A DNA stretch of 18,301 bases, taken from NCBI GenBank assembly GCA_958426425.1, contig CATZYY010000035.1, forward strand, positions 1-18,301, read 5' to 3'. Below, piece after piece: positions 1 to 6,586 of the stretch (the first letter of the stretch is position 1; each line of letters opens with the position of its first letter). Position numbers and translations under genes: made by a program. A model generated the notes under the pieces. The model searched no databases, was not told where the DNA came from, and saw only the letters and a program-made list of their open reading frames with translations. Source of the DNA: an uncultured Oscillospiraceae bacterium. GTDB taxonomy: Bacteria > Bacillota > Clostridia > Oscillospirales > Oscillospiraceae.

Positions 1-64
1 TGAAATTGCCGGAAAAGTTGCAAAAAATAGCTAAACGAGGCGTATACATCCCCAAGCAAATGGC

Positions 65-207
65 TGCTACCAGTTGCAGTGCAATGAATAAAAGAAGCGT
101 TGGTAGCAATTTCGGCAAGAAAAATTGCTACCAACAAATGTGTGGGCCTGGAAACCTTAGAGCTGCAAGCTTTTGAAAATTTGGCTTTGGTAGCAATTCT
201 GGTAGCA
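65..207. repeat. Five copies of a GGTAGCA heptamer in mixed orientation
   Basis: The heptamer GGTAGCA, or its complement TGCTACC, occurs at 65-71 (complement), 102-108, 126-132 (complement), 189-195 and 201-207. Two copies sit in a longer direct repeat, TTGGTAGCAATT, at 100-111 and 187-198. Five copies in 143 bases is well above chance. The function is unknown; recombinase or regulator binding sites, or the remains of a mobile-element end, would fit. Confidence 0.6.
99..135. repeat. 14-bp perfect inverted repeat (hairpin) upstream of gluQ
   Basis: GTTGGTAGCAATTT at 99-112 pairs with AAATTGCTACCAAC at 122-135 across a 9-nt loop. No T run follows on the plus strand, so it is a poor intrinsic terminator for upstream plus-strand transcription. 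It is built from two of the GGTAGCA heptamers, so it may be a protein-binding site rather than an RNA structure. Confidence 0.7.
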
Positions 208-224
208 GGGTGTTTTGGGGGGAC

Positions 225-253
225 TTGCCGCAGGAAAAAAAGGAGGATATAAT
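225..253 (+). promoter_or_regulatory. Predicted sigma-A promoter of gluQ
   Basis: TTGCCG (225-230) and TATAAT (248-253) are separated by exactly 17 nt. The -10 box is a perfect consensus and the -35 box matches at four of six bases. Transcription would begin near 259-261, leaving a leader of only about 20 nt that still carries the AGGAGG ribosome site (265-270). The earlier AGGAGG at 241-246 falls in the promoter spacer and would not be transcribed. Confidence 0.6.
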
Positions 254-279
254 GATAAAAATGCAGGAGGAGATGCAAA

Positions 280-1221
280 ATGGAATGCCTGGGAAGATTT
301 GCACCGTCGCCCAGCGGGCGAATTCATTTGGGAAATATTCTCTGCTGCCTGCTGGCGTGGCTCAGCGCCCGACAGAAGGGTGGACGGGTCCTGCTGCGGA
401 TTGAGGATCTGGATACTGCCCGCTGCCCTAAGCGGTATGCGGAACAGATGGTGGCAGATCTCCAATGGCTGGGTCTGGATTGGGACGTGGGTCCGGAGAA
501 AGAGGGGGGCGATGGGCCCTACTACCAGAGCCAGCGGACTGCGATCTATGAGGCCGCACTGGAAAAGCTGGAGGAAATGGGACTGGTGTATCCCTGCTTT
601 TGTACCCGGGCGGAGCTCCACGCCGCCAGTGCGCCCCATGGCAGCGACGGGCAGACGGTCTATCCCGGTACCTGCCGGCGCCTCACTGCTGTCCAGGCCG
701 CGGAGCGGGCCAAAACCAGAGCCCCGGCTTTGCGGCTGCGGGTACCTGAAGAAGAAATTGCCTTTCAGGATGGGCATATGGGGCCGCAGCGTCAACGGCT
801 GGATACCCAGTGCGGGGATTTTCTTCTGCGGCGATCCGACGGGTTGTTTGCCTATCAGCTGGCGGTGGTGGTGGATGATGCCGCCATGGGAGTGACGGAG
901 GTGGTCCGGGGGGCGGATCTGCTGGAGTCCACACCGCGTCAGCTGCTGCTGTACCGGCTGCTGGGATTGCCGGCGCCGAAGTTCTATCACTTTCCCCTCC
1001 TGTTGGCGCCGGACGGGCGGCGGCTCAGTAAGCGGGACGCCGATGCGGGGTTGGATGTGCTGCGGGAAAAGGCCTCACCGGAGGAGATTCTGGGTAAGTT
1101 GGCATATCTGGCGGGATTTCATCCCTCTGCCGTTCCCAAAAGCGCCAAGGCTCTGCTGGAGGACTTTACATGGGAGAAGGTGCCCAGACAGGATATCCGC
1201 ATTCCAGAAGGACTGTTTTGA
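280..1221 (+). CDS. gluQ: Glutamyl-Q tRNA(Asp) synthetase-like protein
   Basis: This 313-aa protein is a class I glutamyl-tRNA synthetase catalytic core with no anticodon-binding domain. Such paralogues (GluQ-RS, YadB) attach glutamate to the queuosine base of tRNA-Asp rather than to a tRNA end. The HIGH-type motif is HLGN (residues 16-19) after GRFAPSPSG, and the KMSKS-type motif is LSKRD (249-253). A zinc site typical of GluQ-RS is visible: Cys106-x-Cys108, Tyr128 and Cys132. A full GltX would be about 480 residues. The ATG at 280 is chosen because AGGAGG (265-270) lies 9 nt upstream and the protein then begins just before the conserved GRFAPSPSG block. It is a single-gene unit with its own promoter and terminator, convergent with marR. 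A truncated GltX is the alternative, but the zinc pattern and clean ends favour GluQ-RS. Confidence 0.88.
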   Translation: MECLGRFAPSPSGRIHLGNILCCLLAWLSARQKGGRVLLRIEDLDTARCPKRYAEQMVADLQWLGLDWDVGPEKEGGDGPYYQSQRTAIYEAALEKLEEMGLVYPCFCTRAELHAASAPHGSDGQTVYPGTCRRLTAVQAAERAKTRAPALRLRVPEEEIAFQDGHMGPQRQRLDTQCGDFLLRRSDGLFAYQLAVVVDDAAMGVTEVVRGADLLESTPRQLLLYRLLGLPAPKFYHFPLLLAPDGRRLSKRDADAGLDVLREKASPEEILGKLAYLAGFHPSAVPKSAKALLEDFTWEKVPRQDIRIPEGLF

Positions 1222-1231
1222 GAAATTTGAC

Positions 1232-1267
1232 AAAGCGGAGGCGCGCCTTTTGGCGCGCCTCCGCTTT
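1232..1267. terminator. Hairpin terminator between gluQ and marR
   Basis: A perfect 16-bp GC-rich stem, AAAGCGGAGGCGCGCC (1232-1247) with its complement (1252-1267), closes a TTTT loop. It begins 10 nt after the gluQ stop and lies 10 nt beyond the marR stop, so it serves two convergent genes. Neither side has a long T run; the stem's own A and T ends supply three. It probably works in both directions. Confidence 0.75.
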
Positions 1268-1277
1268 GCAGGGATCA

Positions 1278-1736
1278 TTATTTTGGACCTGTAATCTCGG
1301 GAATCTCTACTTCCGGCATCAGCTCCCGGCTGATCACCGTCAGCATCTCTTCCAGCTTGGCACAGTCCGCCGGGGGAAAGCGGCGGGCGATGCGGTCCAT
1401 GACCTCCACGATATAGGCGTTGCTGATATCGTAGTAGTCAATATATTTTTGAGTGACTTTCAAATGATACTCCCGGCGATCCTCCGGGGACTGGACTTTC
1501 TCAATGTAGCCCTTTTTCACCAGGCTGTTGACCTTATAGGCCGCATTGGGGGGAGAGATTCGCATGAAAGTGGCAAACTCGTTGACTGTGGGTGTGCCCA
1601 GGGCCTGAATGCTTTCCATGCAAAAGGTCTCCACCGTGGTGAGGCTGGCCTCCCGACTCTGGAAACGCTGGAAAATCTCTTGGTAAAAATGCAGTTTAAA
1701 TTTGGTATACACGTTAAAAAAGGCGTATTTTAACAT
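1278..1736 (-). CDS. MarR-family regulator, candidate FabT-like repressor of the fab operon
   Basis: This 152-aa protein is a typical MarR-length winged-helix regulator. The helix-turn-helix covers about residues 33-78, and the wing carries the usual acidic-Arg-Arg signature (EDRREYHL, 85-92). The flanking helices would form the dimer interface. It is the last gene of the acc-fab operon, 52 nt after fabZ, with GGGAG about 10 nt before its ATG. In streptococci the MarR protein FabT, encoded within the fab cluster, represses fatty-acid synthesis in response to acyl-ACP. Position and family suggest a similar role here, with the palindromes upstream of acpP as the likely operator. Orthology to FabT is inferred from context, not shown. 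A small hairpin (1762-1775) in the gap to fabZ does not look like a terminator. Confidence 0.8.
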   Translation of the reverse strand: MLKYAFFNVYTKFKLHFYQEIFQRFQSREASLTTVETFCMESIQALGTPTVNEFATFMRISPPNAAYKVNSLVKKGYIEKVQSPEDRREYHLKVTQKYIDYYDISNAYIVEVMDRIARRFPPADCAKLEEMLTVISRELMPEVEIPEITGPK

Positions 1737-1788
1737 GATGCGCCCGCTCCCATATCAGTGATCTGCGCAGGCAGAGCCCGCCGCGAGG

Positions 1789-2220
1789 TTATTCTGCACT
1801 GATGGCGAAGGTCAGCTCCGCCGTGCAGGCCAGCTGTCCATTGACGGTGGCCTTGCATTCGCCAATGCCCACAGGGCCCCGGCGCTTGGTCAGTACGCAC
1901 TCCATCTCCAGCACGTCGCCGGGCACCACCTTGCGGCGGAAGCGGGCGTTTTTCACGCCGCCGAACAGGGCGATTTTGCCCTTATTCTCCGGCAGGGACA
2001 GGATGGCCACGCCGCCTACCTGGGCCATGGCCTCCAGAATGAGCACGCCGGGCATCACGTGGAACTGGGGGAAATGCCCGCAGAAAAAGGGCTCATTGAC
2101 CGTGACGCACTTGATGCCCTTGGCCCATTGGCCGGGCTCATAGTCGGTGATCCGGTCCACCAGGGCAAAGGGATAGCGGTGAGGCAGGATCTCGGCAATC
2201 TGATTGGAATTGAGCTCCAT
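1789..2220 (-). CDS. fabZ: 3-hydroxyacyl-ACP dehydratase FabZ
   Basis: FabZ removes water from 3-hydroxyacyl-ACP to give trans-2-enoyl-ACP. The protein has 143 residues, the usual size, in a single hotdog fold. LPHRYPF (12-18), the catalytic His49 in GHFP and the catalytic Glu63 in LILEAMAQ align with the known His49/Glu63 pair of Pseudomonas FabZ. The reading frame stays open upstream to 2343, but that extension is antisense-like noise overlapping fabF. The ATG at 2220 gives the standard N-terminus and has GGGAGG about 7 nt upstream. It starts 2 nt after the fabF stop, so translation is probably coupled. One oddity is GHFPQFHVMPG, where the usual proline (as in GHFPxxPVMPG) is histidine at position 54, inside the active-site loop. 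No FabA or FabM for unsaturated chains is visible. Confidence 0.95.
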   Translation of the reverse strand: MELNSNQIAEILPHRYPFALVDRITDYEPGQWAKGIKCVTVNEPFFCGHFPQFHVMPGVLILEAMAQVGGVAILSLPENKGKIALFGGVKNARFRRKVVPGDVLEMECVLTKRRGPVGIGECKATVNGQLACTAELTFAISAE

Positions 2221-2222
2221 GG

Positions 2223-3464
2223 TCACGCCTCCCATTTCTTCAGCAGGATGCTGCCATTGTGGCCGCCGAAGCCCAGGGAGTTGGACAGGGCGTAGTGCAC
2301 GTCCTTCTCCCGGCCGGTGTTGGGTACCACGTCCAGGTCGCACTCCGGGTCCGGCACAGCGTAGTTGATAGTGGCGGGGATAAAGCCGTCGTGCAGGGTC
2401 ATGGCGGAGATTACGGCCTCCACGGCGCCGGCAGCGCCCAGCATGTGGCCGGTCATGGACTTGGTGGAGCTGATGGCCAGCTCATAGGCGTGGGGGCCGA
2501 ACACGGACTTGACAGCGGCGGTCTCGCCGGCGTCGTTGAGGTGGGTGGAGGTGCCGTGGGCATTGATGTAGTCCACGTCTGCGGTCTGAATGCCGGCGTC
2601 GGCCAAGGCCATGGCCATGGCCTTGGCACCGCCGGAGCCGTCGGCCCGGGGAGCAGTCATGTGGTAGGCGTCGCAGGTGGCGCCGTAGCCCACAAACTCC
2701 GCATAGATCTTGGCGCCCCGCTTTTTGGCGTGCTCCAACTCCTCCAGCAGCAAAATGGCTGCGCCCTCGCCCAGGACGAAGCCGCTGCGCTCGGCGTCAA
2801 AGGGAATGGAGGCCCGGTTGGGATCCGTGGCCTGGCTCAGGGCTTTCATAGAGGTGAAGCCGCCGATGGCCAGAGGCGTCACGGCAGATTCCGTGCCGCC
2901 GCAGAGCATGACGTCGGCGTAGCCGTCCCGAATATAGTGGAAGGCGTCGCCCACGGCGTTGGTGCCGCCGGTGCAGGCGGTCACCGGGCAGGAGCACATG
3001 CCGCGGAAACCGGTGTGAATGGCGATCTGGCCGGCAGCCATATTGCAGATGGCGGTGGGAATGTAGAAGGGAGAGACCCGGTCCCAGCCCTTTTCCGCAC
3101 CCTTGTCGTGCTCAGCCTCGGTGATGCTGAGGCCGCCGATGCCGCTGGAGACGATGACGCCGCAGCGGTCCTCCTCGCCTTCAGCCAGGGTAAAGGCGGC
3201 GTCGGCCATGGCCTCCTTGGCCGCTACCACGGCAAACTGGGTAAAGCGGCCCATGCGCTTGGCCTCGGGCTTGGGCAGATAGTTCTCCGGGACGAAACCC
3301 TTGACCTCGGCGGCCAGCTTCACCTTCTGATCCGCGGGATCGAACTGGGTGATGGGCCCAATGCCGCACCGCCCTTCCCGCACCGCCTGCCAGGTGTCGG
3401 CGGCGGTCAGGCCCAGAGGCGTCACAGCGCCCAGGCCGGTAATGACGACTCTGCGTCGTTCCAT
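2223..3464 (-). CDS. fabF: 3-oxoacyl-ACP synthase II FabF (elongation condensing enzyme)
   Basis: FabF condenses malonyl-ACP with acyl-ACP to extend the chain by two carbons, releasing CO2. The protein is 413 aa, normal for the family, with the thiolase fold. The Cys-His-His triad is present: Cys164 (VTACTGGTNA), His303 (NAHGTST) and His340 (STKSMTGH), with Lys335. The C-terminal gating loop is GFGGHNGS (about 398-405). The residues after the nucleophile are TGG rather than the more common A(S/T)G, a mild variant. The ATG at 3464 has GGAGG 6 nt upstream. It is separated from fabG by an unusual 474-nt spacer but runs almost directly into fabZ. Confidence 0.97.
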   Translation of the reverse strand: MERRRVVITGLGAVTPLGLTAADTWQAVREGRCGIGPITQFDPADQKVKLAAEVKGFVPENYLPKPEAKRMGRFTQFAVVAAKEAMADAAFTLAEGEEDRCGVIVSSGIGGLSITEAEHDKGAEKGWDRVSPFYIPTAICNMAAGQIAIHTGFRGMCSCPVTACTGGTNAVGDAFHYIRDGYADVMLCGGTESAVTPLAIGGFTSMKALSQATDPNRASIPFDAERSGFVLGEGAAILLLEELEHAKKRGAKIYAEFVGYGATCDAYHMTAPRADGSGGAKAMAMALADAGIQTADVDYINAHGTSTHLNDAGETAAVKSVFGPHAYELAISSTKSMTGHMLGAAGAVEAVISAMTLHDGFIPATINYAVPDPECDLDVVPNTGREKDVHYALSNSLGFGGHNGSILLKKWEA

Positions 3465-3938
3465 AGTGTACCTCCGAATTTGAATTCAAGTAACAGACAG
3501 TCCCCCGCCCCAAAACAGCGGCCGGGACAATTCTTAAAGAGGGGGGAAAATCCTGCGGGTCCCACAAAAACGAGGAAAGCGGCCCGCGGGTTTCCCAGTT
3601 GATTTGCTGGAGGCAAATCAAGAATTTCCAATCACTTTCGGCAGGACAGCCTTCAGAGGGGCTTCTTCTGCTCCTGCCAAAGATTTTTCGACCCAGCCGC
3701 CTTGGGCGGCGTTCACCGGTGACCGATGTTACTGGTGGTGGGGGGCGCAGGGAAAGTAGCGAAGTGCCGCCTGGGGCGGATGAAGTGACCGCGCCCGCAG
3801 GCGCGTTTCGCAGCGCAACCGCCTGCAAGGCGGCTCCCGGTGCGGAGATTTGCTTTCCAGGCAGCGGCGCGATTGGCGGCCCAACAGTGCGGGGAATTGC
3901 AGTACCGCAGCGGTGTCGGCCTGCTTTTCCTCGAGTTT
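3465..3938 (-). other. 474-nt hairpin-rich spacer inside the fab operon, between fabG and fabF
   Basis: No credible gene lies here; the open frames have no ribosome site or recognisable protein. The stretch is full of short inverted repeats: GATTTGC/GCAAATC (3601-3607/3613-3619), GGCAGGA/TCCTGCC (3640-3646/3672-3678), GCCGCC/GGCGGC (3696-3701/3705-3710), the palindrome TCACCGGTGA (3713-3722), CCGCC/GGCGG (3767-3771/3775-3779), GCGCC/GGCGC (3791-3795/3800-3804) and CCGCC/GGCGG (3819-3823/3829-3833). I see no strong promoter or U-tailed terminator. It could be an inserted non-coding repeat element or a structured RNA segment within the operon transcript. Confidence 0.55.
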
Positions 3939-4682
3939 TTACATGGCCATGCCGCCGTCCACAGCCAGGACCTGCCCGGTGATATAGGCGGCATCGTCGC
4001 TGGCCAGGAAGGCCACGGCCTTGGCAATGTCCTCCGGTGCGCCCAGCCGCTGCATGGGGATGGAGGCCAGGGTGGCGGTTTTGGCGGCCTCCGGCATAGC
4101 GGCGGTCATGTCGGTATCGATGAAGCCCGGCGCCACAGCGTTGACGGTGACGCCCCGGGAGGCCAGCTCCTTGGCAAGGGACTTGGTCATACCGATGACA
4201 CCGGCCTTGCTGGCGGCGTAGTTGACCTGACCGGCGTTGCCGCGAAGGCCCACTACGGAGCTGAGATTGACAATGCGGCCGTAGCGCTGCTTCATCATGG
4301 CCCGGGAGACGGCCTTCATACACAGGAATGTGCCTTTGAGGTTGGCGGAGAGAACAGCGTCGAAGTCCTCCTCCTTCATCATCATAAGGAGGCCGTCCCG
4401 GGTGATGCCGGCGTTGTTGACCAGAATATCGATCCGGCCGAAGGCCTTGATAGCCTCATCCATGAGTTTTTTCACCTGGGCGCTGTCGGCCACATCGCAT
4501 TTGACGGATAGGGCCTTTGCCCCCAGGGCCTCGCAGGCGGAGACGGTCTCAGCGGCGGCAGATTCGTTGCCGGCATAGCACAGCACCACATTGGCGCCGC
4601 CCTTGGCCAGCTCCAGGCACACAGCCCGGCCGATGCCGCGGCTGCCGCCGGTGACTACGGCGGTTTTCCCTGCAAAATCCAT
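3939..4682 (-). CDS. fabG: 3-oxoacyl-ACP reductase FabG
   Basis: FabG is the NADPH-dependent short-chain dehydrogenase that reduces 3-oxoacyl-ACP to 3-hydroxyacyl-ACP. The protein has 247 residues, the usual length. The nucleotide-binding TGGSRGIG (11-18), the NNAG motif (89-92), Asn114, and the Ser142-Tyr155-Lys159 catalytic set (SSVVG, YAASK) are all present. The ending VDGGMAM is typical of FabG. The ATG at 4682 directly abuts the fabD stop (TAAATG) with AGGAGG about 8 nt upstream inside fabD. Many dehydrogenases share this fold, but the location between fabD and fabF makes the assignment secure. Confidence 0.97.
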   Translation of the reverse strand: MDFAGKTAVVTGGSRGIGRAVCLELAKGGANVVLCYAGNESAAAETVSACEALGAKALSVKCDVADSAQVKKLMDEAIKAFGRIDILVNNAGITRDGLLMMMKEEDFDAVLSANLKGTFLCMKAVSRAMMKQRYGRIVNLSSVVGLRGNAGQVNYAASKAGVIGMTKSLAKELASRGVTVNAVAPGFIDTDMTAAMPEAAKTATLASIPMQRLGAPEDIAKAVAFLASDDAAYITGQVLAVDGGMAM

Positions 4683-5630
4683 TTATGCGTCCTCCTTTTT
4701 CACAAGGCCCTCCAGGGTCTGGGGCAGGGCCTCCACATCGGCGACGGTTTCCACTGCCGTCACCGGCACCTCCGGCACGGTCTTTTTGACAAAGCCGCTG
4801 AGGGCCTTGCCGGGGCCGATCTCCACAATGGCGTCCACGCCCATGGCGGCCATGGTGCGGATGGAGTCCTCCATAAAGACACTGCTCTGGACCTGGCGGA
4901 CCAGCAGCTCGGGAATGGCCACGGCGTCGTCCTTGACGGTGCCCAGGCAGTTGAAGATCACGGGGATCTGAGGTTCACCGAAGGCGACGCCCTGGAAGTA
5001 GCCCTTCAGGGCCTCCCCGGCGGGGGCCATCAGGGGGGTGTGAAAGGGACCGCTGACCTTCAGAGGCAGGCACCGGCGGGCACCCTTCTCCTTGGCGATG
5101 GCGGCGGCCTTCTCCACGGCGGCCTTCTCGCCGCCGATGACCAACTGCCCGGGGCAGTTGTAATTGCAGATCACCACACAGCCAAGATCGGAGGCCGCGT
5201 CGCAGGCCTCCTGCAACGGGGCACGGTCCAGGTTCAGAACTGCCATCATGGCGCTGTCCCGTCCGGCGGCGGCCTCCTCCATGGCTTTGCCGCGGAAGGC
5301 CACCAGCTTCACAGCGGTGGCGGCGTCAAAGACGCCGGCGGCGTGGAGGGCGGAGTACTCGCCAAGGGACAGACCGGCGGCCACAGAGGGGACGATGCCC
5401 TTCTCCCGCAGCACGGCGGTAAGGCCGGCGGCAAAGGCCACCATGCAGGGCTGGGTGTACCGGGTCTGATTGATGACGCCCTGGCTGTCCGTAAAGGAGA
5501 CTTCCTTGATGTCAAAGTCCACCTCCGCACCGTCCAAAACGGCGCGGAAGGCGGGATACGCCTCATACAGGTCGGCGCCCATGCCGGCGTGCTGGCTGCC
5601 CTGACCGGCAAATAAGAAGCCCAGTTTCAT
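4683..5630 (-). CDS. fabD: Malonyl-CoA:ACP transacylase FabD
   Basis: FabD moves malonate from CoA to the acyl carrier protein. The protein is 315 aa, normal length. It shows GQGSQ (10-14 region), the nucleophile elbow GLSLGEY with Ser88, Arg113 (FRGKAM), His197 in GPFHTPLM, and NxNxPGQ near 156-162. GLSLGE replaces the GHSLGE seen in E. coli, a common Firmicute variant. A start 15 nt further upstream (5645) is open, but the ATG at 5630 gives the standard KLGFLFAGQGSQ beginning and has GGAG about 9 nt before it. Its ATG shares one base with the fabK stop (TGATG), indicating coupled translation. Confidence 0.96.
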   Translation of the reverse strand: MKLGFLFAGQGSQHAGMGADLYEAYPAFRAVLDGAEVDFDIKEVSFTDSQGVINQTRYTQPCMVAFAAGLTAVLREKGIVPSVAAGLSLGEYSALHAAGVFDAATAVKLVAFRGKAMEEAAAGRDSAMMAVLNLDRAPLQEACDAASDLGCVVICNYNCPGQLVIGGEKAAVEKAAAIAKEKGARRCLPLKVSGPFHTPLMAPAGEALKGYFQGVAFGEPQIPVIFNCLGTVKDDAVAIPELLVRQVQSSVFMEDSIRTMAAMGVDAIVEIGPGKALSGFVKKTVPEVPVTAVETVADVEALPQTLEGLVKKEDA

Positions 5631-6574
5631 CACTCGGCGCTCCATTCTCCGGCAGTGGCCTTCAGCACCGCCTGGCCGCCCTCATACAGCTCCCGGAAGA
5701 TCTGGGCCACGGGTTTGATCTCGTGGAGCATACCGGCCACCTGGCCGCTCATGACGCTGCCCATCTCCACGTCGCCCTCCAGCACGGCACGCCGAAGGCC
5801 GCCCAGGGTCACCTTCTCCAGCTCCTCCAGAGAGGCGCCCTTCTTCTCCAGGGCCAGGTACTCCCGGGACATCTTGTTTTTCAGGATGCGCACCGGACCG
5901 CCGATGGAGCGGCCGGTTACCACGGTGTCGGAGTCCTTGGCCTTCAAAATGGCCTGCTTGTAGTTTTCGTGAATGGGGCACTCCACGCTTGCCAGCAGGC
6001 AGGTGCCCACCTGGATGCCGCAGGCACCCAGGGCAAAGGCAGCGGCGGCCTGACGGCCGTCGGCAATGCCGCCGGCAGCCACCACGGGGACGCTGACGGC
6101 GTCGATGACCTGAGGCACCAGGGCCATGGTGGTCATCTCGCCCACATGGCCGCCGGACTCGGTGCCCTCGGCGATGATGGCGTCCACGCCATAGCGCTCC
6201 AGACGCTTGGCCAGGACGGCCGCTGCCACCACCGGCAGGACCTTGATCCCGGCCTCTTTCCAGGCGGGGATGTACTTTCCGGGGTTGCCGGCGCCGGTGG
6301 TAACCACCTTGACGCCCTCCTCCAGAATGATCTTGGCGATATCGTCGGCATAGGGGCTCATCAGCATCAAATTGACGCCGAAGGGCTTGTCGGTCAGCTC
6401 CTTGGCCCGGCGGATCTCCTGACGGAGGCGGTCGCCGTCCCAGCCGCCGGTAGCGATCATGCCCAGAGCCCCGGCGTTGGAGCAGGCGGCGGCAAACTCG
6501 CCGGTGGCGATGTTGGCCATGCCGCCCTGAATGAAGGGCAGCTCCGTGCCTAAAATTTCATTGAGTTTTTTCAT
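5630..6574 (-). CDS. fabK: Enoyl-ACP reductase II FabK (FMN-dependent)
   Basis: FabK reduces trans-2-enoyl-ACP to acyl-ACP, the last step of each elongation cycle, using FMN and NAD(P)H. The 314-aa protein is a TIM barrel of the nitronate monooxygenase superfamily. It begins with PFIQGGMA, and has the catalytic histidine His143 in TESGGHVG, the flavin-phosphate segment VVAAGGIADG and GVQVGT-like GIQVGTCLLAS. These match pneumococcal FabK rather than a nitronate monooxygenase, and the operon position confirms the role. The ATG at 6574 follows fabH by 12 nt with AAGGAAG as ribosome site. No FabI is seen here. FabK-type enzymes are known to be insensitive to triclosan, so the organism is expected to tolerate it. 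Confidence 0.95.
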   Translation of the reverse strand: MKKLNEILGTELPFIQGGMANIATGEFAAACSNAGALGMIATGGWDGDRLRQEIRRAKELTDKPFGVNLMLMSPYADDIAKIILEEGVKVVTTGAGNPGKYIPAWKEAGIKVLPVVAAAVLAKRLERYGVDAIIAEGTESGGHVGEMTTMALVPQVIDAVSVPVVAAGGIADGRQAAAAFALGACGIQVGTCLLASVECPIHENYKQAILKAKDSDTVVTGRSIGGPVRILKNKMSREYLALEKKGASLEELEKVTLGGLRRAVLEGDVEMGSVMSGQVAGMLHEIKPVAQIFRELYEGGQAVLKATAGEWSAE

Positions 6575-6586
6575 AGTCCCACTTCC

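Noticed and set aside
3..176. Open frame at the left edge (57 codons without a start) that could be the 3' end of an upstream gene; another frame gives a ten-codon tail ending at 34.
   Set aside because: The two frames compete, neither resembles a known protein, and the region is occupied by the GGTAGCA repeats and inverted repeat.
65..207. The GGTAGCA repeats as a CRISPR array.
   Set aside because: The copies are seven bases long, in both orientations and irregularly spaced, with no uniform spacers.
252..404. Small frame of 51 codons starting after AGGAGG at 241-246.
   Set aside because: Its ATG lies within the predicted -10 box of the gluQ promoter, and most of it overlaps gluQ out of frame.
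1762..1775. Hairpin TCTGC/GCAGA between fabZ and marR as a terminator that would separate marR from the operon.
   Set aside because: The stem is only five pairs and has no T run, so transcription should continue into marR.
3465..3480. A separate promoter for fabF in the fabG-fabF spacer.
   Set aside because: No -35/-10 pair with suitable spacing is visible in the minus-strand sequence before fabF.
2259..3602. Long plus-strand frame of 447 codons opposite fabF.
   Set aside because: Antisense shadow of a GC-rich gene; Gly/Val/His/Ala-rich composition and no family motif, while fabF is unambiguous.
3599..3982. Plus-strand frame in the fabG-fabF gap as a possible inserted gene.
   Set aside because: No ribosome site, low-complexity composition, and it runs into the end of fabG on the other strand.
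5723..6553. Long plus-strand frames opposite fabK, fabH, accD and accC.
   Set aside because: All are shadows of strong conserved genes with codon bias on the minus strand.
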